NCBI GenBank assembly: GCA_004194705.1
Contig: SADC01001227.1
Span: forward strand, 930,001-994,000
Direction of reading: 5' to 3'
Source: Ditylenchus dipsaci
Lineage: Eukaryota; Nematoda; Chromadorea; Rhabditida; Anguinidae
Length of the DNA stretch: 64,000 nt
Made by a program: the position numbers and the translations under genes. The notes beneath the pieces are model-generated. The model was not told where the DNA came from, did not search any database, and saw only the letters and a list, made by a program, of their open reading frames with translations. Shown here piece after piece: positions 10,933 to 21,769 of this stretch; position 1 is the first letter of the stretch, and the number at the start of each line of letters is the position of its first letter.

Positions 10933-12639
10933 CAGGCCTGTGCACGGGCCCACTTTTTCGCGGCCCGGCCCGGCCCGGACATTTTTTTTTGGGCCCGGCC
11001 CAGCCCGGCCCGAACCTAATTTTTTTCCGGGCCCGCCCGGCCCGGGCCGGGCCGGGCTGGCCCGTAGTACGGTCAACTGTCAGTGCGATTTCCAACATAT
11101 TCAAAAATCAAGCAAAAAATAGAGTGGAGACTTTATTATTCAACATCACTCGAAACGCAATACTTTTTCTATTATTTATTTTCTAACACAAATAGAGAAA
11201 AATTGATCATGTGAAAAAGTTTCTCTACTCTTTTTCATCAATTGAATCATCGCTGTACCTAATTTTATTCCTTAAAATACTCAGTTCCAAGTCAGGAGTG
11301 AAATATCTCGGGATTCAGTCCACTTTTTGCAAAGCAGTTTTTTGCAAACAAAAATAGACAAGTTGTATCTTCAGAATTACCTAAACGAAAAAAACCTAAA
11401 CAAGCTTAATAGTAATCAGTTCAACCATGTACGATAAATTCTATTTTTAGCCTCACTTTTTTTTGTCTTGAGCGGAATTTGAAATTTCACAGCAAGTTGT
11501 AAGCTTTGAGGGCAGTTCCATAAACAAATTGACCATGCTAAACACGAATCCGATGTCAAAAAATCTAGGTCTCCACAGCGAAATTTAAGTTTTACGTAAA
11601 AATCGTTTTCGAACTTTTTTGGGAGTCTTGTTAAACACTAAGAAAGCCTGTTTTCTGCCATGTTTTACTTTATTTTTTTGCACAAGAATGTTCTATTTTA
11701 ATTGCTCTGTCTTTTGCGCTATAGTAGAGCCGTAAGGATTTTGGAATCGCGAAAAAATTTGACCTTTTATTCAAAAAAATACGTTTACAAAAAGTGGCGA
11801 AAATCATTCTTTTTGCTGGTAGTACAATATCTCAGAATTATTTTTGGCAGTGTGATATACCGTTAGAAAGCTCTAATTCTGGGCTTTCCGACGGTATAAA
11901 AAACAATACAAAAATTTATAGAAATCATAAGAAAAATGAAAATTAACGATAGCTTAAAAACGCGAAAAACAAGGTTTCAAAAATGGGCCGTTTCTCATAT
12001 TCTTAGTGCGAATTTTGAAAAACTAATAACACAGGCGTGCTCAGCGTTAAACTCTGCATCGAAATAAACCAATGTAACAACCGGTATTTACGTGTTAAGT
12101 GCTAGCTGCGATCACGATGAGTGATTCAAATGATTGTAAGCTTTGAGATATTTTACTTTTAGCCACGTTACTTTTAGTTGTTACCGCGATTGTTACTACG
12201 GCCCCAGGAACTTTTTTGACTTGTTTCGAATTTTTATTTCTAAAAATTTCACACTATTACATAGCCCTGGATTTAAGCTTTCTAACAAGCCATTAATTGA
12301 TTCAATGCGATTTCAAAAAAGTTTCAAAAACAAGTCTTTGTATGAACAGAACTTTCTTCAAACTTTTAAAAATTCCAGTAAGTCAGTCAACAAATTGTTG
12401 AAAACCCGAAATCCGTGACTACATTTTGATACAAGACTTAAAATTTTTTTTTAAAGTTGGATTTGATAAGGTATATTTAAGATTAATAAATTCCGGGCCG
12501 GCCCGGCCCGTCGATTTTCGAGCCCGGCCCGGCCCGGCCCGTAAGCAATTTTGAAAGTTGGGCCCGGCCCGGCCCGGGCCTCAAAAATCACAGCCCGGGC
12601 CGGGCCGGCCCGGGCCGGGCCGGCCCGTGCACAGGCCTG
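10933..12639. mobile_element. hAT element with GGCCCG-rich ends
   Basis: Inverted ends CAGGCCTGTGCACGGGC / GCCCGTGCACAGGCCTG are flanked by the exact 8-bp duplication CTTGGAAC (10925-10932 and 12640-12647). Dense GGCCCG arrays occupy 10950-11065 and 12495-12630. The 1.4-kb AT-rich interior has a weak open frame (12143-12418) with no transposase features. Long open frames across the GC-rich ends are artefacts of the repeat. Confidence 0.93.
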
Positions 12640-12830
12640 CTTGGAACACACATGCCCAACAAGCTTTGTTTAAAACAAATTGCGAGAATGGGTCTTTGAA
12701 CGGACTGAATTTTTCAAAAAATTGCTTCATTTAAAGAAATTTGGCCTTATCCAACAAAGGGAGGGGAGGTTTTCTAGGTCCTACACGGGGGTCCCGAGCT
12801 TCTCCCCAATTCAATTTTATTCGTTATTTT

Positions 12831-12945
12831 ATAGGCTCAGGCAAACATAGGCCAATGTATGTTAGGACGGACTCAAAGATAAGTCTAAAATATGTTTAAC
12901 TCTATCCTAACATACGCTGGCCTACCTTTGCCTGCACCTAAAGCT
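12831..12945. repeat. Hairpin of the AGGCCAGCGTATGTTAGGA family
   Basis: AGGCTCAGGCAAACATAGGCC pairs with GGCCTACCTTTGCCTG, and GTATGTTAGGACGG with TATCCTAACATACG. Copies lie at 26360-26455, 37755-37862 and 50825-50945, each between arms of the CTTGGTCCCCC family. It is therefore probably the core of that element or a separate MITE that targets it. Confidence 0.7.
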
Positions 12946-13543
12946 TAAAATGTTACGAAAAACAACAGGGGGCCCAAGCCAAACCACCCCCTTCTCCCGC
13001 CTTGTTAGACAGGGCCAAAAATGAGCCGATTTGCACTAAATAGAAATCTTTTGCACCAGAAAAAATCCATATTTATTCAGAGAATTTGCCAAAGAATTTG
13101 CCAATTGCCAAAGAATTTCGATTCGCAAAGTTGTTGAGTACCCTCTTTCGATAAGTAATAAAAGTCACTTCTACCGTTTATAATATCGGTGAACAAATTG
13201 TTACCCACAATTTTGTAGCCAGTGAGAAAAGCTAGAAATCGTTAATAACTAGCCTCGGAGAAGTCTTTAAAAAATATTTCAAAAATACAGCGCCAAGAAC
13301 ACGATTTTGAACCAAAGGGTAGGGGGAGTGGGGTAGGTGTGCTCTAATCAAACCAAATACGGTATTTCAAAGATAAACTTGGGCGTTTATAATGGGCCCC
13401 TTTGTATTTATGGTATTTCCTGTTTTCGAGAAGCTCTCCTTTGGACTACAAAAAAATCTCATCGAGACACAGCAAATTTTAAAGATACAAAAAAATCCAG
13501 CGGAAGAATGGCCCAACCTGTAAAATAAAAACAGTTTTGAGTC

Positions 13544-13640
13544 GAAAATGACGGCTCTACTGGAGTTGCTGGTGCCAAAAAAATCAACAGGTGGGACCAA
13601 GCTGTTTTTGGCACCGACAACTCCAGTAGAGCCAAAATGA
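13544..13640. repeat. Short foldback of the GGGACCAAG family
   Basis: ACGGCTCTACTGGAGTTG pairs with CAACTCCAGTAGAGCC, with AAATCAACAGGTGGGACCAAG in the loop. No coding content. Confidence 0.75.
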
Positions 13641-13888
13641 CTTATGTAAGTAATCATAACAAGGGTATTTTTAAGAACCAATGAATCTGAGTCTTTATAA
13701 CGAGGGAAAAGTTATAAAATAAGTCGTTTTTTAAAGCACTTGCAATATCCATGCTATTAATTTTTATTACCAAGAATTTTTTAAAATTTCAACCAAATGT
13801 AGTGCAAAGCTGAGCTTGTCATCTTTCTAATTCAAAACTATTATCAAGCTTTTATAATTTGCTTTCTGTAAGTTTCACAATTTTCAGA

Positions 13889-14097
13889 CTAAGTAGAATT
13901 TTTGTTGGCGCCTGGATAGAGCATCCGATCTGCCGGCACACCACCCAGTATAACTGAAACAATAAAAAAATTCAGAATTTTTTTTTGCAAAAATTATAAA
14001 AACATACAGTTATGAGGATGTCTAATAGGCTTCTTGTCATTTGCTTCGACCCAAAGAATTATTAAAGAAAGCAAAAAAACATAGTTTAAGAAAACAT
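13889..14097 (-). pseudogene. Candidate secreted small peptide, copy 2 (one-base loss)
   Basis: Paralogue of the gene at 3231-5520. Exon 1 is 14008-14097 and exon 2 is 13889-13953 (minus), with a 54-bp intron (GTATGT to TTTCAG). Exon 2 encodes GGVPADRMLYPGANKNST-stop and has the same length and phase as in copy 1. Exon 1 starts ATGTTTTCTTAAAC; restoring one base after TTTTC would give a signal peptide ending in LLSLIILWVEA, followed by NDKKPIRHPHN. As read, the frame stops at codon 4. Conservation of PADRMLYPGA next to a diverged spacer supports a real peptide family. Whether this copy is dead or carries a consensus error cannot be told here. Confidence 0.65.
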
Positions 14098-15084
14098 ATG
14101 AATAGCTTAATAAAAACTAAATCCAAGCAAAACTTTTTAGCTATATAAATACCTGTATTAAAAAACAGAATAATTTTTGTTTGATTTCATAATTTTGTTT
14201 ATCAAACAGCTGCATTGAATAATTTGTTATTTATACTATGCCGCCTGGTGAGTCTATGGTTAAAACTTGAATTATGCACAAAACATTTTGCTGCAGAATT
14301 TCTGCAGCAATCAAACCTTGAAAAAGTTCAATACAATTTTTTACTAGAGTTGTTGTTTTGTACACTATATTGTAGATGGGCAGGATTGTGGTATATTGTT
14401 CTCGCTTAAAATCGATTGTCACTATCTTTTCACTATGAATTTTTAACGTTTTAGCAGCTAAAACATGCTTGAAACATGTTTTTAGATGGTTGTCGACACT
14501 TTTTGGCACAAATTTTTTTGACAAAAATTTGACTTTTTGCCTTGGCGGACCAACGTAAATGTCTGCTTACAGAGTTTTTCGCCATGTTTTTTTTTTGAAA
14601 AAAGACGTCTAAATTGCATTTAATCAATAGTCATGCTTGGATTTATGTCAGTAAGTCTGTGCGCGCATCTCTAACTCTGTTTTGGTGGCTTGCGAGCTTG
14701 GCCAATTTGGTTGGCTCAATTTAGACATGAAAAAAGCATACTTCCGCTATACAAGGTGTCCGATGAAAGCTTCACCATTTTTTGAATTTCTGCTTTTCAC
14801 ACTTCCTTTTAAGTTTCAACGAATCTCTTATTCGCAAATGGTCGGGTGGATACATTCTCTTAATTAATGAATTTTTTTTTGATTTTTCAAATATAACTCA
14901 TTTAAATTGCTGGCTGAAACAACAAAAAAAATTGGGTTTTCACCGGTCCGCTGAAGCCCTTGACAATACTTTTCGAAAATGGTGCAGTTTTTATTGGACA
15001 GCCTGTAGTGAGACTTTTGATATAGTGCGCTTTTCTCAGTTCCTGACCAAGAAACACACTGTCTACATTGTGCGACTGTCATAC
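14098..15084. other. No gene recognised; repeat fragments
   Basis: Open frames here (14215-14409, 14682-14867, 14782-15099) show no domain. CTGCAGAATTTCTGCAG at about 14290 is a small palindrome. GTGCGCGCATCTCTAACTC near 14659 is a fragment of the CCAGAGTCACTTTC repeat family. Confidence 0.45.
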
Positions 15085-15320
15085 TCATTATGGCTCTAAT
15101 GGGGAATCCGGTGCAAATTTTGCCTTGGTCCCCCCTGTTGATTTTTTGTGCAAAAATGTTTTGGTCCCCCTGTTGATTTGCAATATGATCAGGGCGACTA
15201 AGATGATCGTGGTGGTTAATGTGGTTCTGGTTGTTAATCACCATGATCACAGTAATGATCACATTAAAAATCAACAGAGGGCACCAAGGCGAAATTTTCA
15301 CCGCATTCTCCATTAGCGCC
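15085..15320. repeat. Foldback of the CTTGGTCCCCCCTGTTG family
   Basis: Arms TGGCTCTAATGGGGAATCCG / GCATTCTCCATTAGCGCC and GCAAATTTTGCCTTGGTC / ACCAAGGCGAAATTTTC pair. The centre is an ATGATC/GATCAT-rich inverted stretch. A long open frame across it (14864-15313, minus) is a by-product. Confidence 0.8.
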
Positions 15321-15751
15321 GAGTAAAGCTAACAAATAGTTTGGTATACAGTCAACTCTTTCCAATAGTTAAACCTAACGTATAGCCATACAGTCAACTC
15401 TTTTATACAGCCAACTCTCAGAACTAGTCTTTTTGCATTTAACAAAGTTTTATCGATTAAGATTTTGTAAAAAAATAAATCAAAATTAATTGGAGATTCG
15501 ATCTCACCTTAAATATTGTCACAAGCGTGATCGGATCTTAACGTGATGCTGTCATGTTCTTACCTTAACCAATCGGCAATAAATAATTTCAAAAAAGCCT
15601 GAAAAAGCGCTTTTGGCATTAGGTTTGTTTTCATAATATCTGTTTTCGTTCTTTTTTGGATAAGTTGAACCAAAAATTGCGAAATTCTATTATTTTCTTC
15701 AAACACGGTCAAAAAGTAAGCTTTCTTGAATTGTTTTTACAAAAGCATGTA

Positions 15752-16179
15752 CAGTCGAATTCCTGAATAATGTACACCCAAAAGTTCGTTCCCGCCTAGG
15801 TCCGACACTTTTTTTAGCTCGATTTTCGAAGGCTTTCGCCGAAACTTGTCCGTCAGTCTGGCTCGAAATATCGTAAGGATCAAGATTTTGCGGGTCATTT
15901 ATAAGAAACACAATAGTTTGTCCATTTAGACCTGCAACATTCTCAATAACGTACACCTTTTCAGAATTTAGGTGTACGTTAATGAGAATATTGCGGGTCT
16001 AAATGGCCAAACTATTGTGTTTCTTATAAATGACCCGCAAAATCGTGATCCTTACGATATTTCGAACCAGACTGAGGGATAAGTTTCGGCGAAAGCCTTC
16101 GAAAAGCGAGCTAAAAAAGTGTCGGGCTGTAGGCGGGAACGAACTTTTGAGGTGTACGTTATTTAGGAATTCGACTATG
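15752..16179. mobile_element. Palindromic pogo/Tc1-like MITE upstream of DUF1772 copy 2
   Basis: Starts at TA followed by CAGTCGAATTCCTGAATAAT and ends in ATTTAGGAATTCGACTATGTA. The whole 430 bp folds on itself (GTACACCCAAAAGTTCGTTC / GAACGAACTTTTGAGGTGTAC). The element at 27515-27940 shares AGTTCGTTCCC and GGTCCGACACTT. TA-flanked CAGTC ends suggest the Tc1/mariner/pogo superfamily. Its insertion separates the DUF1772 upstream region from its first exon. Confidence 0.8.
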
Positions 16180-16196
16180 TATAAAATTTAAAATTA

Positions 16197-16829
16197 GTGA
16201 ACGATATTCGAATCCTTGGACATGCTGCCTTGATTAGCTCTTCCGCATTTGCTGGAGCTTCTTTATATGTCAGTCTAGTCGACAATCCTTCTAGACTTAG
16301 CATAAATGAGGCTCAAGGCATGCTTGAGCAATGGAAAACCATGTATTCCAAGGCTGCCCCAATGCAAGCAGGTATTTTCTAGATCAAAACATAAAACTCT
16401 CAAACTCTTCCTGCAGGTCTTGCTCTTATTGCTGGAGCTGTCGGTTCCACCCTAGCCTACAAAACAGGAGACAACCGATGGTTGGTGGGATCTGGGCTAA
16501 TGCTGTGTACTGGCCCTACACCATGCTCTGCATAATGCCTGTCAACAATGAATTGAATGCTATCCCTAATGAGTTGGCTACTAAACCGAGGATCACAGAT
16601 CTCATGCACCAATGGGGCAATCTGCACGCGGTGATTCTAATTGATAAAAAAAATTGCAGAATTTTAAGCATCATTTATGTACTAAAGAAGGGTTAAAAAA
16701 ATTAAAAAAATAATAATAACTAGACAACATTTAAAAACCCACTCAAAGTTTAATTTAATTCAGGTTCGAACCGTGCTTGGAGTGGCAGCTGTGGGTGCTT
16801 TTGTATGGACTTTGAATTCAGCAAAGTGA
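16197..16829 (+). pseudogene. DUF1772-family membrane protein, copy 2 (nearly intact)
   Basis: Exons are 16197-16371 (175 nt), 16417-16630 (214 nt) and 16764-16829 (66 nt); introns are 45 and 133 bp. The protein reads NDIRILGHAALISSSAFAGA, YVSLVDNPSRLSINEAQGML, YSKAAPMQAG, GAVGSTLAYKTGDNRWLVG, WPYTMLCIMPVNNELNAIPN, MHQWGNLHAV and VRTVLGVAAVGAFVWTLNSAK-stop. Hydrophobic segments at both ends and the MP-NNEL-IPNE and W-LHAVRT-LG motifs are diagnostic of DUF1772. One base is missing in exon 2 (TGTACTGG, expected TGTAACTGG; copy 1 is 215 nt). The ATG expected after the acceptor is reduced to TG (ATTAG-TGAACG). With both corrected it would be a 151-aa protein. Confidence 0.87.
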
Positions 16830-16888
16830 ACAATTATAACTCGGCATAATACTTTTTCACGGCTCTTCATTTTCAAAACAGTTCTTTA

Positions 16889-17416
16889 ATGATAAATCTT
16901 CAAAATACAGGGTGGACCGTGAAATTCCTCCGATTTCAAACGGTCATAACTTTTCACCCTGTCGTGATTCCGAAGTTATGTTTCTACAGCCATTCTCAGA
17001 ATCACGGGCAATATCGAAAACACGATTTTTGGTTGGCTCTTCTGTGGTTTAGGCCTTACCCATCCAGAGAATGGTGCCCACAGCAGGACTCAATTTACAG
17101 AGGGAGCAAGCAAAATCGTGTTTTTAGACATTATATACCAATCGAAATTGTTCGTGATACTAAAAATGGATGTAAAACAGAATTTCGCAATCGTAACACG
17201 GTGAAAAAATATAAGCCTTTAAAATCAGGAGAATTTCTCAAACCAACCCTACCCCCTGTAGGCGTAGGTGCGTTTGCCCCCATTTGTGACATGTTTGGCG
17301 TTCTGTTTTTTCGTAGTAAGTGTAATACATGTGACCACTTAGGCCTTATGCTCAGAGGTAAACCAGCACATGTTGAACGCATGAAAAATGTCTTAAGAAC
17401 TACCATATGGCTTTAA
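16889..17416 (+). CDS. Unidentified 175-codon open frame
   Basis: Open for 175 codons just after DUF1772 copy 2. It begins inside AATACAGGGTGGACCGTGAAA, which looks like a transposon terminus (compare CAGGGTGTCTCAAAATTACG at 39796), but no matching inverted end was found downstream. Residues include HPVVIPKLCFYSHSQNHG, REWCPQQDSIYRG and CNTCDHLGLMLRGKP. There is no recognised domain, signal peptide or membrane segment. It may be a fragment of a mariner-type element read in a chance frame. Confidence 0.25.
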   Translation: MINLQNTGWTVKFLRFQTVITFHPVVIPKLCFYSHSQNHGQYRKHDFWLALLWFRPYPSREWCPQQDSIYRGSKQNRVFRHYIPIEIVRDTKNGCKTEFRNRNTVKKYKPLKSGEFLKPTLPPVGVGAFAPICDMFGVLFFRSKCNTCDHLGLMLRGKPAHVERMKNVLRTTIWL

Positions 17417-17674
17417 AAATAAGGCGGCTTTATTAAGGCATAAGTCCTACAGCTATTACAGGCAGAACGTCAAAAATGTCACAAATGGAGATAAACGACT
17501 AAGCGCCATCTTGTATATGTGTTTACTTCACTGAACTAATTTTATATTGCTATTTCTGATGAAATTTTCGTGCATAAAAGAAATTAAATTTCACTTTGAA
17601 AAAACTCTCTTAATTAGTCCAAACTTTGACTTAATCGTGAGCCTAATTTAACCGCATTGAACCACATTGAACAC

Positions 17675-17890
17675 AGTGTTTCCATAACTGGCACTGGTAC
17701 CTGGCACCGGCAATTGCCAGGCTGGCAACTGGCACTGGTACCTGGCACCGGCAATTGCCAGGCTGGCAACTGGCACTGGTGCCTGACACTGTCAGGAAAC
17801 TGACACTGGCAACAAGTACCAGTGCCACTACCAGTTTGCTAGCTTTGCCAGTTTGAATTAACGCTTTGCTAGCTTAATTGCCGGTTTGCC
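17675..17890. repeat. GGCACTGG/CTGGCA direct and inverted repeat array
   Basis: Two 52-bp direct units (ACTGGCACTGGTACCTGGCA, CCGGCAATTGCCAGGCTGGC) are followed by degenerate copies and by TTTGCCAGTTTGAATTAACG. It resembles the word arrays at the ends of hAT elements in this window, but no 8-bp duplication could be located. Confidence 0.7.
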
Positions 17891-17939
17891 ACCCTAATTG
17901 CCAGTTTGCCAGTTTAAATTGGCTCAAATTGATTTCACA

Positions 17940-18970
17940 CCCAAAATACTGATTTCCCGCAGTAAATTTATTTTTTCCCGCAGTAAATTTGAATTTCAAA
18001 CAAATACTGATTTCCCGCAGTAAATTACTGATTTCCCGCAGTAAATTTCGCGGGAATTCGTATTTTATAGTGAAAAATGACTTGGATCGCTCAGAATACC
18101 ACCCCGGAGTGGCTAGAAGCCCTGAAAAATGGTTTTTCGGGGGTTTACTAAAGGGGGGGGTAAACTTTTTGCGAAAAATCGATTGAGCGGATCAGATTTC
18201 GGGTCCGATGGGCTCAATTGCTCAGGTTTCCACCCTTAATTATTCTCAACTATCTTAAACCAACCTAAGCACTGATTTAGCGTAGTTAGATACTGGTCTG
18301 GAGCAGTTTGGGATGCTTTAGGGTGGTTTAAGATGATTGAGAATGGTTAAGGGTGAAATCGTGAGCAATTGAGCCTATCGGACCCGAAATCTGATCCGCT
18401 CAATCGATTTTTCGCAAAAAGTTTACCCCCTTTAGTAAACCCAACAAAAACCAACTTTCAGGGCTTCTGTCCACTCGGGGTGGCATTTTGAGCGATCCAA
18501 GTCATTTTTGACTATAAAATCTGAATTCCCACAAAATTTACTGCAGTATTTCAACGAAAATTCAAATTTGGCGGGGTAAATAAATAATTTGGCGGGTAAA
18601 TCAGTAATTTGGCGGGGTAAACGAGTATTTTGCTCAAAATTCAAATTTGGCGGGGGAAAAAATTTGGCGGGGTAAATTAGTTACAGCCTTTTCACGTCAA
18701 GCACGTCTGACTGGAATTCTGATTAGCCAATCGAATTTTTGCAAAAAGTTTACCCCCTTTAGTAAACTTCCTAAAACCATCTTTCAGTGGCTTCTAGCCA
18801 CTCCGAAGTCGTATTCTGAGCGATCCAAGTCATTTTTTACTATAAAATTCGAATTCCCGCGAAATTTACTGCGGGAAATCAGTAATTTACTGCTGGAAAT
18901 CAGTATTTTGTTTGAAATTCAAATTTACTGCGAGAAAAAATAAATTTACTGCGGGAAATCAGTATTTTGG
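17940..18970. repeat. 1-kb foldback with TTTCCCGCAGTAAAT arms
   Basis: The outer arms carry repeated TTTCCCGCAGTAAATTT (left) and AAATTTACTGCGGGAAATC (right). The middle arms contain GACTTGGATCGCTCAGAATA / GAGCGATCCAAGTC. The inner hairpin at 18100-18430 contains GCGGATCAGATTTCGGGTCC / GGACCCGAAATCTGATCCGC. Related hairpins lie at 24351-24935 and 31330-31750. Non-coding. Confidence 0.85.
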
Positions 18971-19383
18971 TGTGTGTTTTCACATACAGCCGTTTAAATT
19001 GCCAGTTTACTAGTTTAAATTTTCAGTTTGGCATTTTTGTTCAATTTGAACCACATCTGGTTTCTTCGATTCCGCAAACCAACTTTTTTTTGACATTTTG
19101 TGTAGAAAAAGTTGATTTTGGCAAGTTTTTACGGATTAAGTGTCGGAAAAAGTACCATTTCGGGCGTTTAGATCACTTGTAAGCACAAACTAACGAAATG
19201 CACCTTTTTTTTTGTTAATTTCACAGAATTTTTTTGAAGTATACACACAACGTAGTATATCATTTCACGCGGTAAGAAGAGCCGTATCATCGCGATAAAA
19301 TAGATTTTGTCAAACAATAACAAAAAATTAAGAAAAATGCTTTTTCTGAATAAAATAAACAGGCTAGAATAAATAGCGCCCCA

Positions 19384-19455
19384 CGATGTGGAATCGAACC
19401 TTTGCACAATTTTGGGTTAAAAAGATAATGATTTTGCCACCGAGGACATATTTTC
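19384..19455 (-). other. tRNA-like sequence or tRNA-derived SINE fragment
   Basis: On the minus strand GGTTCGATTCC (19390-19400) is a perfect Pol III B box. It is preceded by CTTTTTAACCC, like a Lys anticodon loop, and followed by ACATCGTGGGGCGC. The 5' half (GTCCTCGGTGGCAAAATC) holds only a weak A box and does not pair with the 3' acceptor strand, so this is not a functional cloverleaf. Confidence 0.4.
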
Positions 19456-20198
19456 ATGTTTAGATAGCTAATTTTTTAAAAATTCTCTTACAGGCTGAAT
19501 TGAACCTTAGCTCTCTAGTCAAATCTGCTTAGAAGACCTAGGCAATTTTTTCGAAAGCTTCCATACCAATAGATTATTTAAATTTTGAAAAATTTTAAAA
19601 AGTTTTTGAGACTTCAGAAGTCGGTCCTTGTCTTGATCCCTCAATCTGATTTGACTGGATGCACTCAGATTCAGTGAGTGGGGGGTTGTCGAATGGCCTC
19701 AGGTTCAAGTGCTTCGCTGTTATATCAGGGGTGTGCTTCTATTTAAACTTGACTTACCTCGACTTACTGACTTACTTAACACATCAACGCTAACAAAAGT
19801 ATTTGTGTCTTTTCAAACATCATAAAAAGTTAAGGTTGTAAACTACTAAACTTTTTTTCGATTGTTTGGAATGCATTTAATGCAAGTTTATTACAGTGAT
19901 AACTACCAATCAACTTGAGAACAAACTAAATTGAGTTGACAGTTTCAAAGGAAAACGTCCAAGAATAGCGGTCCTTATTTAACTTTTTCAGATCAAAACC
20001 ACTTGAAAACAATTATTTTGTTTCTATTCTTTGTTAAAACATTTTTGTTTTCATGCAGCATTGCCATTTTTAATTTCAAATTTGGTAGTTTTATTCAAAA
20101 TTTAAAACTTGCTTCTTTTTGAAATAAGCCTGTGACCTACTAGGTCTGACGAGTAAACATCAACAGTGGGTAACACTGATAAACATATGAGTCAAATA

Positions 20199-20405
20199 CA
20201 GGACTTCCACTCGTCCTTTTTAAAAAGATTTGTCTTTTTTTGGCACCCCAAATCTTTTTTTATTTGACAATTTAGTCAAAATCCTTTTTTTCGCTTCAAA
20301 ATGGCAACAAGCACTGGATAAAATGACCCTTTTACTTCAAAAACAGTCAAAATGTCCTTTTTTTACCCAAATGTCCTTTTTTGAAATTTTTCATTCGAAG
20401 CCCTG
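20199..20405. mobile_element. 207-bp hAT MITE with TGTCCTTTTT words
   Basis: Flanked by an exact 8-bp duplication, GTCAAATA (20191-20198, 20406-20413). Ends CAGGACTTCCA / TCGAAGCCCTG are imperfect inverted repeats. The interior repeats GTCCTTTTT or its variants at least four times. A truncated relative lies near 3990 (CAGGGCTGCCATATGTCC). Confidence 0.85.
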
Positions 20406-21173
20406 GTCAAATACCATTCGATTGCTTTTCTCATGTTGAAACACGCTGTGCATCCCGTTTAGGCGAAAATTAAAGAAAAAAATTATGGGGGCACGAATAT
20501 TGAAACTTTTGACTTTATTACAGGAATAAAGCTAAATTCTCTAATTTTCATATCAGATTTGTGCTCAGCGTGGCTGATTAACTTCTAGAAGTGTAGTCAA
20601 AAAATAGGATGAGGTCATGAAAATTCCGAGATTTCGCCTTGGCCCTACCTTACGTACTTATTTTTTTACAAACCACAGGGAGACGATGGGAAGAACTCGA
20701 ATTTCGAATGAACCCATTTATTTATTATGATATTATGAGTTCATCCAGGTCCCAGTCAGGGTCTCTCCTAGTAAGAGAGGTCATACTCCCAACGTACGCT
20801 GACCTACCTTTGCCTAAGCATATATCAGCTTTGGTGGACCAAGGCAACAATTTTTGACATTTTACGCCAAAAATTTTTTTGCTTGAAATTGGTTTAAAGT
20901 GTTTATAAATTGTTTCTGAAATTCTGAAAAATTTTCGTAAAAAAAACAACAGGGGGCCAAGGCATATTTTTTTGGGTGTACCCTCGAACACATATAGAGC
21001 CAAATGGACTATGACTAATATCTATATCAGCGTTGCCCACTGTTGATGTTCCCTTGTAAGCATTTTCACCCCATTTTTCGATTTTTTCTTTAAAAGAACA
21101 CCGAAAAACTGAAAAAAAATCTGAATTTTCAAATATACTTTTTATTTAAAACACAATGGCTGAATTTTTTTAG

Positions 21174-21657
21174 ATGATAGCACAAAAGTTTTTAAAATTT
21201 ATTTTTTATTTTGCTTTATTTGCAATAGTGAATGCCGATTGGGACTTTGAAAAAGTTCGGTTAGTGACTCACACACATTTGAAATTTCCCAAAATTATGA
21301 TTTTTTAGAGAGTATTGGAAAATTTTACCGCCGCATGTTAGTGACCTGCCGAAGCAACCATCTCATCTGCCAACTTGCAAACAAGGTGCCCCATGTGGAG
21401 GTTCACCTCCTGGCGCTCCCAGAGGATTAGGTACGCTATTATTATTAGCTTGTCAGACAATTATTGTCCGTTCATTGGCCATAGCTTTTTACAAAGATAT
21501 TCTTATTGTTTTCTGATAAGTAATCCATGATTCCATAGCTCCTTTTCAACCTTTCCGAAAATATATGTGTTTGAAAGAATCGACGTGCAGAAAGGGGCAG
21601 TTTAGGGCGATACATGCGAGCATTTTCATCACTTTGACTGGTAAAAAGTTAAATTAA
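21174..21657 (+). CDS. Secreted four-cysteine protein (108 aa, three exons), family unknown
   Basis: Exons are 21174-21259, 21309-21430 and 21539-21657; donors GTTAGT and GTACGC and acceptors TTTTTTAG and TTCCATAG keep one frame throughout. The ATG follows TTTTTTTAG directly, as at a nematode trans-splice site. Residues 1-21 form a signal peptide (MIAQKFLKF, IFYFALFAIVNA), then DWDFEKVREYWKILPPHVSD, a Pro-rich linker, PTCKQGAPCGGSPPGAPRG, KYMCLKESTCRKGQ and TLTGKKLN-stop. The four Cys are arranged C-x5-C and C-x5-C. No known domain is recognised. Exon 3 could instead donate at ACTGGTAAAAAG to a further exon; the short reading is preferred because it ends cleanly and repeats follow. Likely acts outside the cell. 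Confidence 0.65.
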
Positions 21658-21769
21658 AGGTACTGCACCTAAACGAATTCTTAGAATTTTGCCACATAAC
21701 CCGTGTTACAAAATAATTTTAAAAATTTTAGTGTTGAGATATAGCAATATGGGAAAAAATATTACTTGA

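Noticed and set aside
10769..11186. Overlapping long open frames rich in Gly/Pro/Arg on both strands
   Set aside because: They are produced by the GGCCCG array at the left end of the hAT element 10933-12639; the same happens at 12451-12651.
16908..16930. Terminus of a mariner element after DUF1772 copy 2
   Set aside because: CAGGGTGGACCGTGAAA resembles a terminus, but no inverted partner or second TA was found within 1 kb.
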